Origin: Candidatus Competibacter phosphatis
GTDB taxonomy: Bacteria > Pseudomonadota > Gammaproteobacteria > Competibacterales > Competibacteraceae
Length of the DNA: 64,000 bases
Direction: 5' to 3'
NCBI RefSeq assembly: GCF_012939995.1
Contig: NZ_SPMZ01000002.1
Span: 36,463-100,462 of the forward strand
A program made the translations under genes and the position numbers. Under the pieces are notes generated by a model. The model worked only from the letters and a program-made list of their open reading frames with translations, did not search any database and was not told where the DNA came from. Shown piece after piece: positions 39,398-47,706 of this stretch (within the stretch, counting starts at the first letter, position 1; the number at the start of each line of letters is the position of its first letter).

Positions 39398-41890
39398 ATG
39401 CACGCAACTGCTGACAGGGCGCGGTTTCGCCTTCGGTGGCGCCACTGGGCGCCGCAGGTCGGTATCGGCCTGTTGGCGCTGCTGGCCAGCTGCGCCATCT
39501 GGTTGTATAGCCGATTGCACGGCAGCCTGCCTCAACTGGATAGCACGGCGGTATTGGCCGGACTGAGCGCGCCGGCCATTGTCGAACGCGACGCGCTGGG
39601 CATACCGGTCATCCGTGGCGCCAACCGGCTTGATGTCGCCCGCGCCACCGGCTTCATCCACGCTCAGGAACGATTTTTCCAGATGGATCTGCTGCGGCGC
39701 ACGGCGGCCGGCGAGCTGGCGGCCTTGTTCGGCCCGGCGGCGCTGGATTTGGATCGCGCCCACCGCCTGCATCGCTTCCGCCACCGTGCCCGTCAGGCGC
39801 TGACAGCGGTACCCGCCGAAGATCGCGCCCTGATCGACGCCTACACCGCCGGCGTCAACGCCGGACTGGCCGCCCTCGCCGCCCCTCCGTTCGAATACCT
39901 GTTACTGCGAACCGCTCCCGAACCCTGGCGAACCGAGGATACGCCGCTGGCGGTGTATGCGATGTATCTGAACCTGCAAGGCCAGCAATGGCGGCGCGAA
40001 TCGACCCGGGGTCTGCTGCACGACCGGCTGCCACCCGCCTTGGCCGACTTCCTCGACCCGCTCGGTACCGAATGGGACGCGCCGTTGCTGGGAAACGCGC
40101 TTTCCTCGCCATCCCTGCCCGACCCCGAAGCGTTCGACCTGCGCCGTCAGTCGATCGCCGATATCGTTCCGGCGACCACGCGGGCGCATCAAGAAGCGCC
40201 CGCCTTCGCGCTCTTCCCAACTGTGACCACCGACCTCTCCGAAACGGTCAGCGGCAGCAACAACTGGGCGGTCGCCGGGCAATTGACCGCTCACGGCGGC
40301 GCGCTGCTGGCCAACGACATGCATTTGGCGCTACGCGTCCCCAATATCTGGTATCGGGCTGCCTTGCTCTACTCCGATGAGCGGGGTAACGAGCGACGGA
40401 TCACCGGAGTCACCCTGCCGGGTACGCCAGCCATCGCGGCCGGCAGCAATGGCCACATTGCCTGGGGCTTCACCAACAGCGAAGGCGACTGGGCGGATCT
40501 AGTGATCCTGGAAGCCGGTGCGGATGATGATAGCTATCTGACCCCCGACGGGCCGCGCGCCTTTACCCATGTCCGGGAAACGCTGACCGTCAAGGATGGG
40601 CCACCCGAAACGCTGGAGGTGCTGGAAACCGTCTGGGGACCGGTGGTGGATCGCGATCATCAGGGCCGGCGACGAGCGCTGCGCTGGGTAGCGCACGAGC
40701 CGCGAGCATTCGACCTGGGGCCACAAGGCTTGGAGCGGGTCGAAACGCTGGAGGCGGCGCTAGCGGTTGCCAACCGGGCCGGCATGCCGGCGCAAAACAT
40801 TCTGCTGGCCAGCGCGGATGGGCATATCGCCTGGACCATCACCGGTCCGATTCCGCGCCGCTTCGGCCATACGGGTCGGGTACCGTCTTCCTGGGCCGAC
40901 GGCCGGCGCGGCTGGGACGGTTGGCTGGAACCCACCGAATACCCGCGCATCGCCGATCCGCCTAGCGGCCGGCTGTGGACCGCCAACGGTCGGGTGGTGG
41001 ACGGGGCGTGGCTCAATCTGCTGGGCGACGGCGGCTACGCGCTTGGTGCCCGAGCCGGACAGATTCGCGACGGTTTGCAATCGACGCAACAGTTCGATGA
41101 AGCGCGTTTTCTGGCGCTGCAACTCGATGATCGCGCGCTATTTCTCCAGCGTTGGCGCGATCTGCTGCTGGCGGTGTTGACCCCGGATGCCACCCACGCT
41201 GATCCGCGTCGGGAGGAAATGCGTCGATGGGTCGCCGACTGGGGCGAACGGGCCGAGGTGGATTCGGTCGGCTACCGGTTGGTTCGCGCTTTCCGTCTGA
41301 AGGTCAGGGAACGGGCATTCGCGCCATTGACCGTTGCTTGCCTGCAAGCGGATCTGCGTTTCGACTACACCTTGATCAGGCAGCACGAGGGGCCGTTGTG
41401 GCAACTGGTCACCCAACAGCCACCGCATCTGCTCGATCCTCGCTATCCCGACTGGCCGGCGCTGCTGCTGGATGCGGCGGACGCGACGCTGGCGGAACTG
41501 ACCGCCGACGGTCAGCCGTTGGGTAAGAAAAGCTGGGGAGAGCAAAATTCGATCCATATCCAGCATCCCTTCAGCCGGATTCTACCCTGGCTGGGCGGCT
41601 GGCTGGACATGCCAACACGCGCCCTACCGGGCGACCTGTACATGCCTCGGGTGCAAACGCCGGACAACGGCTCGTCCGAACGACTCGTGGTCGCACCGGG
41701 ACGGGAGGCGGAAGGCATCCTACACATGCCCGGCGGCCAGAGCGGTCATCCCCTGTCGCCTTTCTACCGAGCCGGGTTCGACGCTTGGGCCGATGGCCGC
41801 CCGCTACCGTTCCTGCCCGGACCGGAGCGGCATCGGCTGACGCTGACGCCCGAATCGCTCCGACCCGAATCGCGGGTACGAAGCGAATGA
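39398..41890 (+). CDS. Penicillin-acylase family Ntn hydrolase
   Basis: An 830-residue membrane-anchored or periplasmic protein. A hydrophobic N-terminal segment (VGIGLLALLASCAIWLYSRL) is followed by the A-chain region (VERDALGIPVIRGANRLDVA, GFIHAQERFFQMDLLRR). The autocatalytic cleavage site GSNNWAVAG has the Ser N-nucleophile. B-chain landmarks are LLANDMHLALRVPNIWY, GITLPGTPA-like text and ENS-type WGEQNSIHIQHPF. The family includes penicillin and acyl-homoserine-lactone acylases, so quorum quenching is one possibility but cannot be told from sequence. The ATG at 39398 has GGAG 9 nt upstream. Confidence 0.9.
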   Translation: MHATADRARFRLRWRHWAPQVGIGLLALLASCAIWLYSRLHGSLPQLDSTAVLAGLSAPAIVERDALGIPVIRGANRLDVARATGFIHAQERFFQMDLLRRTAAGELAALFGPAALDLDRAHRLHRFRHRARQALTAVPAEDRALIDAYTAGVNAGLAALAAPPFEYLLLRTAPEPWRTEDTPLAVYAMYLNLQGQQWRRESTRGLLHDRLPPALADFLDPLGTEWDAPLLGNALSSPSLPDPEAFDLRRQSIADIVPATTRAHQEAPAFALFPTVTTDLSETVSGSNNWAVAGQLTAHGGALLANDMHLALRVPNIWYRAALLYSDERGNERRITGVTLPGTPAIAAGSNGHIAWGFTNSEGDWADLVILEAGADDDSYLTPDGPRAFTHVRETLTVKDGPPETLEVLETVWGPVVDRDHQGRRRALRWVAHEPRAFDLGPQGLERVETLEAALAVANRAGMPAQNILLASADGHIAWTITGPIPRRFGHTGRVPSSWADGRRGWDGWLEPTEYPRIADPPSGRLWTANGRVVDGAWLNLLGDGGYALGARAGQIRDGLQSTQQFDEARFLALQLDDRALFLQRWRDLLLAVLTPDATHADPRREEMRRWVADWGERAEVDSVGYRLVRAFRLKVRERAFAPLTVACLQADLRFDYTLIRQHEGPLWQLVTQQPPHLLDPRYPDWPALLLDAADATLAELTADGQPLGKKSWGEQNSIHIQHPFSRILPWLGGWLDMPTRALPGDLYMPRVQTPDNGSSERLVVAPGREAEGILHMPGGQSGHPLSPFYRAGFDAWADGRPLPFLPGPERHRLTLTPESLRPESRVRSE

Positions 41891-41957
41891 AGCACCGCTT
41901 CCCCGCTGACCCGCGCGACTTCCCCACACTCAGGGAACGAGGAAAATCGGACCACAA

Positions 41958-42254
41958 TCAATCGTCGTCATCGTCATCCTCATCGTCATCCAGCGCGATT
42001 TTCCGTTGCGGCACGGTCTTGGGATCGACGGTGATCGGTCGGTAGATTTCGACCCGATCCCCTGCTTCTAGCGGTGCGGTCGGCTTGGTGAGCTTGCCAA
42101 AAATCCCAATCTTATTTTTCTTGAGATTCAGATGCGGGTAACGACCCAGGACCCCGGATAACTCGATGGCCTGTTGTACCGTACTCCCTTCGGGCACCTC
42201 CAGGGACAGCCAGACTTGATGGCCCGATTCGGCGTAAGCGACGCTGACTTGCAT
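41958..42254 (-). CDS. rnfH: RnfH family protein with poly-Asp tail
   Basis: A 98-residue ubiquitin-fold RnfH protein (MQVSVAYAESGHQVWLSLEV, NKIGIFGKLTKPTAPLEAGD, RVEIYRPITVDPK). The last 12 residues are almost all Asp/Glu (LDDDEDDDDDD), longer than usual. It is the last gene of the rnf operon, 44 nt after rnfE. The role in Rnf function is not settled; association with nitrogen-fixation rnf operons is known. The start at 42254 is preferred over 42284. Confidence 0.9.
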   Translation of the reverse strand: MQVSVAYAESGHQVWLSLEVPEGSTVQQAIELSGVLGRYPHLNLKKNKIGIFGKLTKPTAPLEAGDRVEIYRPITVDPKTVPQRKIALDDDEDDDDDD

Positions 42255-42298
42255 AACCCCTCCTTCACACGGTCTTTGCTGCAATTACAAGCCGCGAA

Positions 42299-42973
42299 TC
42301 ACTGGACACTACAATGAAATTCTTCTTTGACTTCACGCTTTTCAGCCACCCGCTCGATCACTCGTTTGCCGGCCAGCAAAAACCCCAGCACCAGAAAACC
42401 GCCCGGCGGCAACAACATCAGCAGAAAGCCGTGATAATCCTTGATCAGCGTGGTTTCCAGAAAGGTGAAAGCTGGCCCCAGCAATAAGGAGGCGTGGGAG
42501 AACAAGGTGGCGCTGCCCAAGATCTCGCGACAAGCGCCGATCAGCACCAACGCCAGGGTCAGACCCAGCCCCATCGCCAACCCATCGGCGGCGGCGGCGG
42601 ACACCGGCTGCTTGGAGGCAAAAGACTCGGCCCGACCCAACACACAACAGTTGACCACGATCAGGGGAATGAACAGCCCCAGCACCTTGTACAGCTCATG
42701 CAACCAAGCATTGATCGCCATGTCGGCCAAAGTGACCAGCGAGGCAATCAGCAGCACATACACCGGAATGCGCACCTCTTGGGCGATCCAGTGCCGCAGG
42801 CTAGAAACAACAATGTTGGACGCCAACAGCACGGCCGTGGTCGCCAACCCCATGCCGAGCCCGTTGGTGGCGGTGCTGGTCACCGCCATCAGCGGACACA
42901 AGGCCAGCATCTGAGCGAACACCACATTGTTGTTCCACAGACCGTCGGCGAAGATGCCGCGATAATCGTTCAT
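42299..42973 (-). CDS. rnfE: Rnf complex subunit RnfE
   Basis: A 224-residue inner-membrane subunit of the Rnf ferredoxin:NAD oxidoreductase, which uses ion-motive force to reduce ferredoxin or the reverse. Six TM helices with NNVVFAQMLALCPLMAVTST, ASLVTLADMAINAWLHELYK and LIVVNCCVLGRAE, the paired Cys region that binds an Fe-S cluster within the membrane. It overlaps rnfG by 4 nt. Confidence 0.94.
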   Translation of the reverse strand: MNDYRGIFADGLWNNNVVFAQMLALCPLMAVTSTATNGLGMGLATTAVLLASNIVVSSLRHWIAQEVRIPVYVLLIASLVTLADMAINAWLHELYKVLGLFIPLIVVNCCVLGRAESFASKQPVSAAAADGLAMGLGLTLALVLIGACREILGSATLFSHASLLLGPAFTFLETTLIKDYHGFLLMLLPPGGFLVLGFLLAGKRVIERVAEKREVKEEFHCSVQ

Positions 42974-43659
42974 TGGTCATGACCTCCACTCGCTTCATCC
43001 AGCAACACCGCTCGATGAGCGGCAAAAAACTCCAGTCCCCCCTTGATCGACTTGACCACCGCGCGCGGAGTGATGGTCGCACCGGTGAACTGGTCAAATA
43101 CTCCACCGTCTTTTTTGACGCCCCAGCCAGCCGGTGGTGGATCGCTCAGCGAGCGACCGGTGAACCCGAGAATCCAGTTGGATTTACTCGTTTCGATCTT
43201 GTCGCCCAAGCCTGGGGTCTCGGCATGGCTGATTACCCGCACGCCCAGCAGCTTGCCGTCGCGGTCCACCCCGACGATCAGCACCATCTCCGAGCTGCCG
43301 TAACCCGGTGCCGTGGTCCGAAAACTCACCGCTTGCACCTGACCCTTGCGCCGTGCCCGATAGACTTGCACCGACCGATCGCCCTCTTGAATGGTCACCG
43401 TGTCGCGCACCGGTTCGTTGTCGTAGTACTCGGCGGGCACCACCTGCTGCAAGGTGACCTGCAAATCCTCCAACTGGCGCCGAGCGATATCGGCATTAGT
43501 CCCCAAGTTGGCGATGCCGATCGCCGTGCTGACCAGCAGCGCCACACCACCCAACAACAGGATCGGATACCCCGAGCTTTGCCGAATCTCCGGTTTCAGC
43601 CAGTGACTAATCACGCGAATCCACTCCAGATTTCCGCGCCAGAGGCGATTGTTTAGCAT
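42970..43659 (-). CDS. rnfG: Rnf complex subunit RnfG
   Basis: A 229-residue subunit with one TM anchor (YPILLLGGVALLVSTAIGIA) and a periplasmic FMN-binding domain. The covalent FMN site S/T-G-A-T is seen as FTGATITPRAVV near residue 195. ETPGLGDKI, a family motif, is also present. The start region overlaps the end of rnfD by 53 nt as written; a later start is possible. It lies in the usual order D-G-E. Confidence 0.93.
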   Translation of the reverse strand: MLNNRLWRGNLEWIRVISHWLKPEIRQSSGYPILLLGGVALLVSTAIGIANLGTNADIARRQLEDLQVTLQQVVPAEYYDNEPVRDTVTIQEGDRSVQVYRARRKGQVQAVSFRTTAPGYGSSEMVLIVGVDRDGKLLGVRVISHAETPGLGDKIETSKSNWILGFTGRSLSDPPPAGWGVKKDGGVFDQFTGATITPRAVVKSIKGGLEFFAAHRAVLLDEASGGHDQ

Positions 43660-44728
43660 GGGCCGGCACCGGTCGCGGCTTGCCGCTCCAGGTTCGACCG
43701 TAGGCGCGCGGGCGGATGTAATGATCGATCAGCGGCGTGGCGGCGTTCATCAGCACCACCGCGAACGCCACTCCCTCGGGGTAGCCGCCCCAGGTGCGAA
43801 TGATGTACACCAACGCACCGCAGCCGACGCCGAACACCACCTGCCCCAGCGACGAGATCGGCGAGGTGACCGGGTCGGTGGCGATGAAAAACGCGCCCAG
43901 CATCAACCCGCCCGACAGCAAGTGCAGCATGGGATCGGCGAAGCGCTGGGGATCGAGCAGATGGAAACCGCCGGCCAGCACCAGCATCGCGCCCAGCATC
44001 CCGACCGGGATGTACCAGGTGATCACCCGCCGCCACAACAGCCACAACCCGCCCAGCAGCACCAGCCATTCGGCGGTTTCGCCCAAACTGCCGCCGGTCC
44101 AACCCAGCGCGGCGGCACCGGCTTGATAATGCCCCGGTAAAATCTGGCTCAGGGAATGATTCATTCCCAACTCGGTACGGGCGTAGCCCAGGATGGTGGC
44201 GCCCGTTACGCCATCGGTCGCGGTGGAGTGTCCAAAGGTGATCAACCAGCCTTCCAATAACCCCGGCGAAGTCCCAGACCACCAGAGGTGCGGCTCCAGC
44301 CAAGTGGTCATCTCCACCGGAAACGACACCAGCAGCATCACTCGCGCCAGCATCGCCGGATTGAAGATATTCTGACCGGTACCCCCGAACACTTGCTTAC
44401 CGACCACGATGGCGAACCCGGCACCGACGGCGCCGATCCACCATGGCGCCCAGGGCGGAAGCGACAGAGCCAGCAACACCCCGGTCAACAGCGCCGAACC
44501 GTCCATGATCCCCGACCGGATCGGTCGTCCCGCCAACCATAAGCAGCCGGCCTCGCAGGCCAAACCCACCAGGACGGTGACCACCAGCAGATTGAGCGCC
44601 GGCCAGCCGAATAGCACCAAGCCGTACAAGGTTGCCGGCAGGATCGCCAGCAACACCGCGCTCATCAATCGAGGCACACTGTCCTGATCATGGGCATGAG
44701 GAGCACCGGCGAGCGAATTTGAATTCAT
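43607..44728 (-). CDS. rnfD: Rnf complex subunit RnfD
   Basis: A 373-residue polytopic subunit carrying a second covalent FMN on Thr; the site corresponds to the FIATDPVTSP segment. Other landmarks: VVGKQVFGGTGQNIFNPAML, YARTELGMNHSL and WGGYPEGVAFAVVLMNAATP. The C-terminal cytoplasmic tail is basic (RPRAYGRTWSGKPRP). Operon order is A-B-C-D-G-E-H. Confidence 0.93.
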   Translation of the reverse strand: MNSNSLAGAPHAHDQDSVPRLMSAVLLAILPATLYGLVLFGWPALNLLVVTVLVGLACEAGCLWLAGRPIRSGIMDGSALLTGVLLALSLPPWAPWWIGAVGAGFAIVVGKQVFGGTGQNIFNPAMLARVMLLVSFPVEMTTWLEPHLWWSGTSPGLLEGWLITFGHSTATDGVTGATILGYARTELGMNHSLSQILPGHYQAGAAALGWTGGSLGETAEWLVLLGGLWLLWRRVITWYIPVGMLGAMLVLAGGFHLLDPQRFADPMLHLLSGGLMLGAFFIATDPVTSPISSLGQVVFGVGCGALVYIIRTWGGYPEGVAFAVVLMNAATPLIDHYIRPRAYGRTWSGKPRPVPAHAKQSPLARKSGVDSRD

Positions 44729-44758
44729 ACCTCGGCCCTTGCTTTACAATGCAGTGTC

Positions 44759-46228
44759 TTAATCTTCATCCGCTTCCAGAACCGCGGTTCGTGGTTTCTT
44801 TGCCGCCCGCCGTTGCGCCGCCGCTTCCGCCTTGGCCCGCTCCTGTCGTTCGAACCGCGCCTGACGCTGCTCCATCAATTCGCGGGTACGCCGCGCCTTC
44901 TGTTCCTCGCGCCGTTGCGCCGCCAGCATGTCGCGCGCATAGGCGAAGTATTGCGGCAGGGGAATGTGCGATGGACAGACGTAAGCGCAGGAACCACAGG
45001 ACATGCAGTCGTTCAATCCCAGCGCTTGGATACCCTCCCAATCCTCACCGCGCGCCCGTTTGGACAATTCCAGTGGCAACAGGCCCATCGGACACGCCTC
45101 CACGCAGCGACCGCAGCGGATGCACGGCGATGGCTCGCTCGCCTCCCCGATTTCGTCGGGAGTCAGCGCCAGAATGCCGTTGGTGCCCTTGATCACCGGC
45201 ACCTGAGGCCCGGGCAACGGCTGTCCCATCATCGGTCCACCCATCAGCAGACGGGCACGCTCGTCGCTGACGCCGCCGCAATAGGCCAACAGATCGGCCG
45301 CCAGCGCGCCGATGGGAACCTCCAGATTACGCGGCTCCGGCACGGCCCCGCCGCTGACCGTGACGATGCGCGTGATCAACGGTCGGTCGTGACGCAGCGC
45401 CCGATGCGCCGCATAGGCGGTACCGACGTTGTGCACCAGCAGGCCCGTATCGGTACCACGCCCTCCGGCCGGCGTCTCCAGTCCGGTCAGCAGTTGAATC
45501 AACTGCTTGGCCGATCCGGCGGGATAGCGACTGGGCAGACTCAGCACCTCGATCCGGGCATCGTGCCGGCAGGCGTCGCTCATGGCCTCGACGGCTTCCG
45601 GCTTGTTGTTCTCAATGGCGACCACGGCGTGCGATGCCTGCAAGGCATGTAGCATGATGGCGATGCCGTCGGCGATTTCCCCCGCGCGTTCGCGCATGAG
45701 TTGGTCATCGCAGGTCACATACGGCTCGCATTCCGCGCCGTTGATCACCAGGGTATGCACGCCCGCCTGACGCGCCTTGCTGAGCTTGACCGCCGCCGGA
45801 AAATTGGCGCCACCCATGCCGACGATACCGGCGGCGCCGACCCGACGGGCGACTTCTTCCGGGCTCAACTCGAAGGGATCGGGCAGCGACTCGCGCTCGG
45901 CCCAACGCTCTTCACCGTCGGTGTCGAGGATGATGGTCGGCAGCGGCAACCCCGAGGCATGCGGCGCGGTAAACTCGCCTATGGCGGCGATCCGCCCGGA
46001 ACTGGGCGCGTGCAGCGGCGCGGAAGTCGCCCCCTGCGCGCGGGCCAGTAATTCGCCCTTGCCGACCTGCTGGCCGACCGCCACCACCGGCAGCGCCGGG
46101 GCACCGGCATGTTGCTGCAACGGGATATAGAGCCGCGACGGCAACGGCAGGGACTCGATCGGCCGCCCGGCGCTGAGATGTTTCTGGCTAGGCGGATGAA
46201 CCCCGCCACGGAAGTCATGCAGACGCAT
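44759..46228 (-). CDS. rnfC: Rnf complex subunit RnfC
   Basis: A 489-residue NADH- and FMN-binding peripheral subunit. The N-terminal barrel-like part starts FRGGVHPPSQKHLSAGRPIE. The NADH-binding region has GAAGIVGMGGANFPAAVKL and INGAECEPYVTCDDQLMRE. Two [4Fe-4S] motifs follow: CIRCGRCVEACP and CMSCGSCAYVCP. The C-terminal 75 residues are a highly charged Glu/Arg/Ala coiled extension, as in gammaproteobacterial RnfC. It follows rnfB by 3 nt. Confidence 0.94.
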   Translation of the reverse strand: MRLHDFRGGVHPPSQKHLSAGRPIESLPLPSRLYIPLQQHAGAPALPVVAVGQQVGKGELLARAQGATSAPLHAPSSGRIAAIGEFTAPHASGLPLPTIILDTDGEERWAERESLPDPFELSPEEVARRVGAAGIVGMGGANFPAAVKLSKARQAGVHTLVINGAECEPYVTCDDQLMRERAGEIADGIAIMLHALQASHAVVAIENNKPEAVEAMSDACRHDARIEVLSLPSRYPAGSAKQLIQLLTGLETPAGGRGTDTGLLVHNVGTAYAAHRALRHDRPLITRIVTVSGGAVPEPRNLEVPIGALAADLLAYCGGVSDERARLLMGGPMMGQPLPGPQVPVIKGTNGILALTPDEIGEASEPSPCIRCGRCVEACPMGLLPLELSKRARGEDWEGIQALGLNDCMSCGSCAYVCPSHIPLPQYFAYARDMLAAQRREEQKARRTRELMEQRQARFERQERAKAEAAAQRRAAKKPRTAVLEADED

Positions 46229-46231
46229 CGC

Positions 46232-46756
46232 TCACACTCCCACCAGCGCCGGCTTGGGCCAGCACCAGCTATCGAAAGTCGGTTTTTGGGGACGCAATTG
46301 TAAACACTCGGTCGGGCACACCTCGACACACACGCCACAGCCCGTACACGCTTCCTGCAAAACGACATGAATCTGCTTGGGTGCACCGATGATGGCGTCG
46401 GTGGCGCAGAGCTTGCCGCAATGGGCGCAGCCGATGCACAGACTTTCGTCGATCTCGGCCAGCAGTGGCGGACCTCCCGACGCATCCAGCGCCCGACCCA
46501 GCTTGGCCGCCAATGTCCGCGCCAATGCCGCGCCGCCGGGCGGGCATAGCGTCGGCGCGGCGGTGCCGGCCACCAGCGCGTCCGCCGCGCCACCGCAACC
46601 GGGATAACCGCACTGCCCGCAGTTCACGCCAGGCAGCAATTCCATGATGTCCTCGCGCAAGGCATCGCTCGGCACCTGGAAAAAGCGGGCGGCCAGGCTC
46701 AACAGCAGCCCCAGCAACGACCCCAACATGGTCAACGTCATCATGGCGGCAATCAT
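46232..46756 (-). CDS. rnfB: Rnf complex subunit RnfB
   Basis: A 174-residue ferredoxin-like subunit: N-terminal TM anchor (MLGSLLGLLLSLAARFF), the CGQCGYPGC four-Cys domain and two [4Fe-4S] motifs CIGCAHCGKLC and CTGCGVCVEVCP. The ATG at 46754-46756 has GGGAG 9 nt upstream. A longer open frame continues upstream to 47293, but it is only the off-frame shadow of rnfA. It receives electrons from or gives them to ferredoxin. Confidence 0.93.
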   Translation of the reverse strand: MIAAMMTLTMLGSLLGLLLSLAARFFQVPSDALREDIMELLPGVNCGQCGYPGCGGAADALVAGTAAPTLCPPGGAALARTLAAKLGRALDASGGPPLLAEIDESLCIGCAHCGKLCATDAIIGAPKQIHVVLQEACTGCGVCVEVCPTECLQLRPQKPTFDSWCWPKPALVGV

Positions 46757-46785
46757 TTTGGTGAACTCCCGATCGGGGCCGACGG

Positions 46786-47367
46786 CTAGCGTACCGGCAA
46801 CCCAGCGAAACCCATGAACGCCAGCGCCAGCAGGCCGGCGGCGATGAAAGCGATGGGAGCACCGGCAAAAGTCGCCGGCACGCTGGCCATGGCCAGCCGC
46901 TCCCGAATCCCCGCGAACAGCACCATCACCAGGGTGAACCCCAGCGCGGAGCCGAAGCCGTACAGCAGACCGCTGAAAAAATCGTGCTTCTGCTGAACGT
47001 TGAGCAGTGCCATGCCGAACACCGCGCAATTGGTGGTGATCAGTGGCAGGTAGATGCCCAGCATCTGATAGAGCACCGGGCTGGCCTTGCGCACGAACAT
47101 CTCGGTGAACTGCACCAGGGCGGCAATCACCAGGATGAACGCCAGGATGCGCAAAAACTCGATATCGAGCGGGACCAGCAGGTAATGCTCCAACAGCCAA
47201 CTGGCCGCGACCGCCAAGGTCAGCACAAAGGTCGTGGCCATTCCCATGCCCAGGGCGGAGTCGATCTTGTTCGACACGCCCATGAACGGGCACAGCCCGA
47301 GAAATCGCACCAGCACCACGTTGTTGACCAGCGCCGCGCCCAACAGGATGAACAGGTAATCCCGCAT
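46786..47367 (-). CDS. rnfA: Rnf complex subunit RnfA
   Basis: A 193-residue six-TM subunit homologous to RnfE; the two together hold an intramembrane Fe-S cluster. Landmarks: [48 protein letters not shown]-type [17 protein letters not shown]. The ATG at 47367 ([16 protein letters not shown]) has GGAGG-like bases upstream; the longer frame to 47430 lacks family similarity. It is the first gene of the operon, behind a sigma54 promoter. Confidence 0.94.
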   Translation of the reverse strand: MRDYLFILLGAALVNNVVLVRFLGLCPFMGVSNKIDSALGMGMATTFVLTLAVAASWLLEHYLLVPLDIEFLRILAFILVIAALVQFTEMFVRKASPVLYQMLGIYLPLITTNCAVFGMALLNVQQKHDFFSGLLYGFGSALGFTLVMVLFAGIRERLAMASVPATFAGAPIAFIAAGLLALAFMGFAGLPVR

Positions 47368-47398
47368 AACAATCCTCCGCGTTCCTGGCTCGCTACTC

Positions 47399-47414
47399 CG
47401 CAGCAATCGTGCCA
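47399..47414 (-). promoter_or_regulatory. Sigma54 promoter of rnfABCDGEH
   Basis: On the minus strand TGGCAC-GATTG-CTGCG has a perfect -24 element and GC at -12 with exact 10-nt GG-GC spacing. It ends 32 nt before the rnfA ATG. With the NifA-type site about 80 nt further upstream it makes a typical nif promoter. Confidence 0.82.
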
Positions 47415-47493
47415 ACGAGATTGAAGGCATGCCATTCCCTAGACGTTCAATGCCTTGCCGATCTCGATTCTCCCCGGCCGATCGCGGAACGAT

Positions 47494-47509
47494 TGTGAGG
47501 TTCGCAACA
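47494..47509. promoter_or_regulatory. NifA upstream activator sequence (TGT-N10-ACA)
   Basis: TGT-GAGGTTCGCA-ACA matches the NifA binding consensus exactly, including the N10 spacing. It lies between rnfA and nifL, 80-95 nt upstream of the rnf -24 box and about 135 nt upstream of the nifL -24 box, so it could serve rnf, nifLA or both. Confidence 0.7.
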
Positions 47510-47643
47510 ATGACGAAGGGAAATGGGGTTCGCTTGTCATGAATGCTGCATTGCGGGTGAAAAGGCGGTGAATAGTGGATCGAGCCGAATCCCTCTGTCG
47601 CTTCGATTCATGCTCGATCCTCACTACTTCATGCCTCTCACGC

Positions 47644-47659
47644 TGGCCATGAACTTGCA
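47644..47659 (+). promoter_or_regulatory. Sigma54 promoter of nifLA
   Basis: TGGCCATGAACTTGCA keeps TGGC at -24 and TTGCA at -12 with exact spacing. It ends 47 nt before the nifL ATG at 47707. It suggests NtrC or NifA control of nifLA, as in related diazotrophs. Confidence 0.7.
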
Positions 47660-47706
47660 TATGGTTTTCTCACCGGTTCCAGCCTCCCACAATGCCGAGT
47701 ACACCC

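Noticed and set aside
46757-47293. A long N-terminal extension of RnfB
   Set aside because: It is an off-frame shadow of rnfA; the rnfB ATG at 46756 has a good ribosome binding site and the normal TM anchor.
47402-47415. AGCAA-TC-GTGCCA on plus as a second sigma54 box
   Set aside because: Read with the TTGCT element the spacing is only 2 nt; the correct -12 GC is at 47400-47401, already used in the rnf promoter call.
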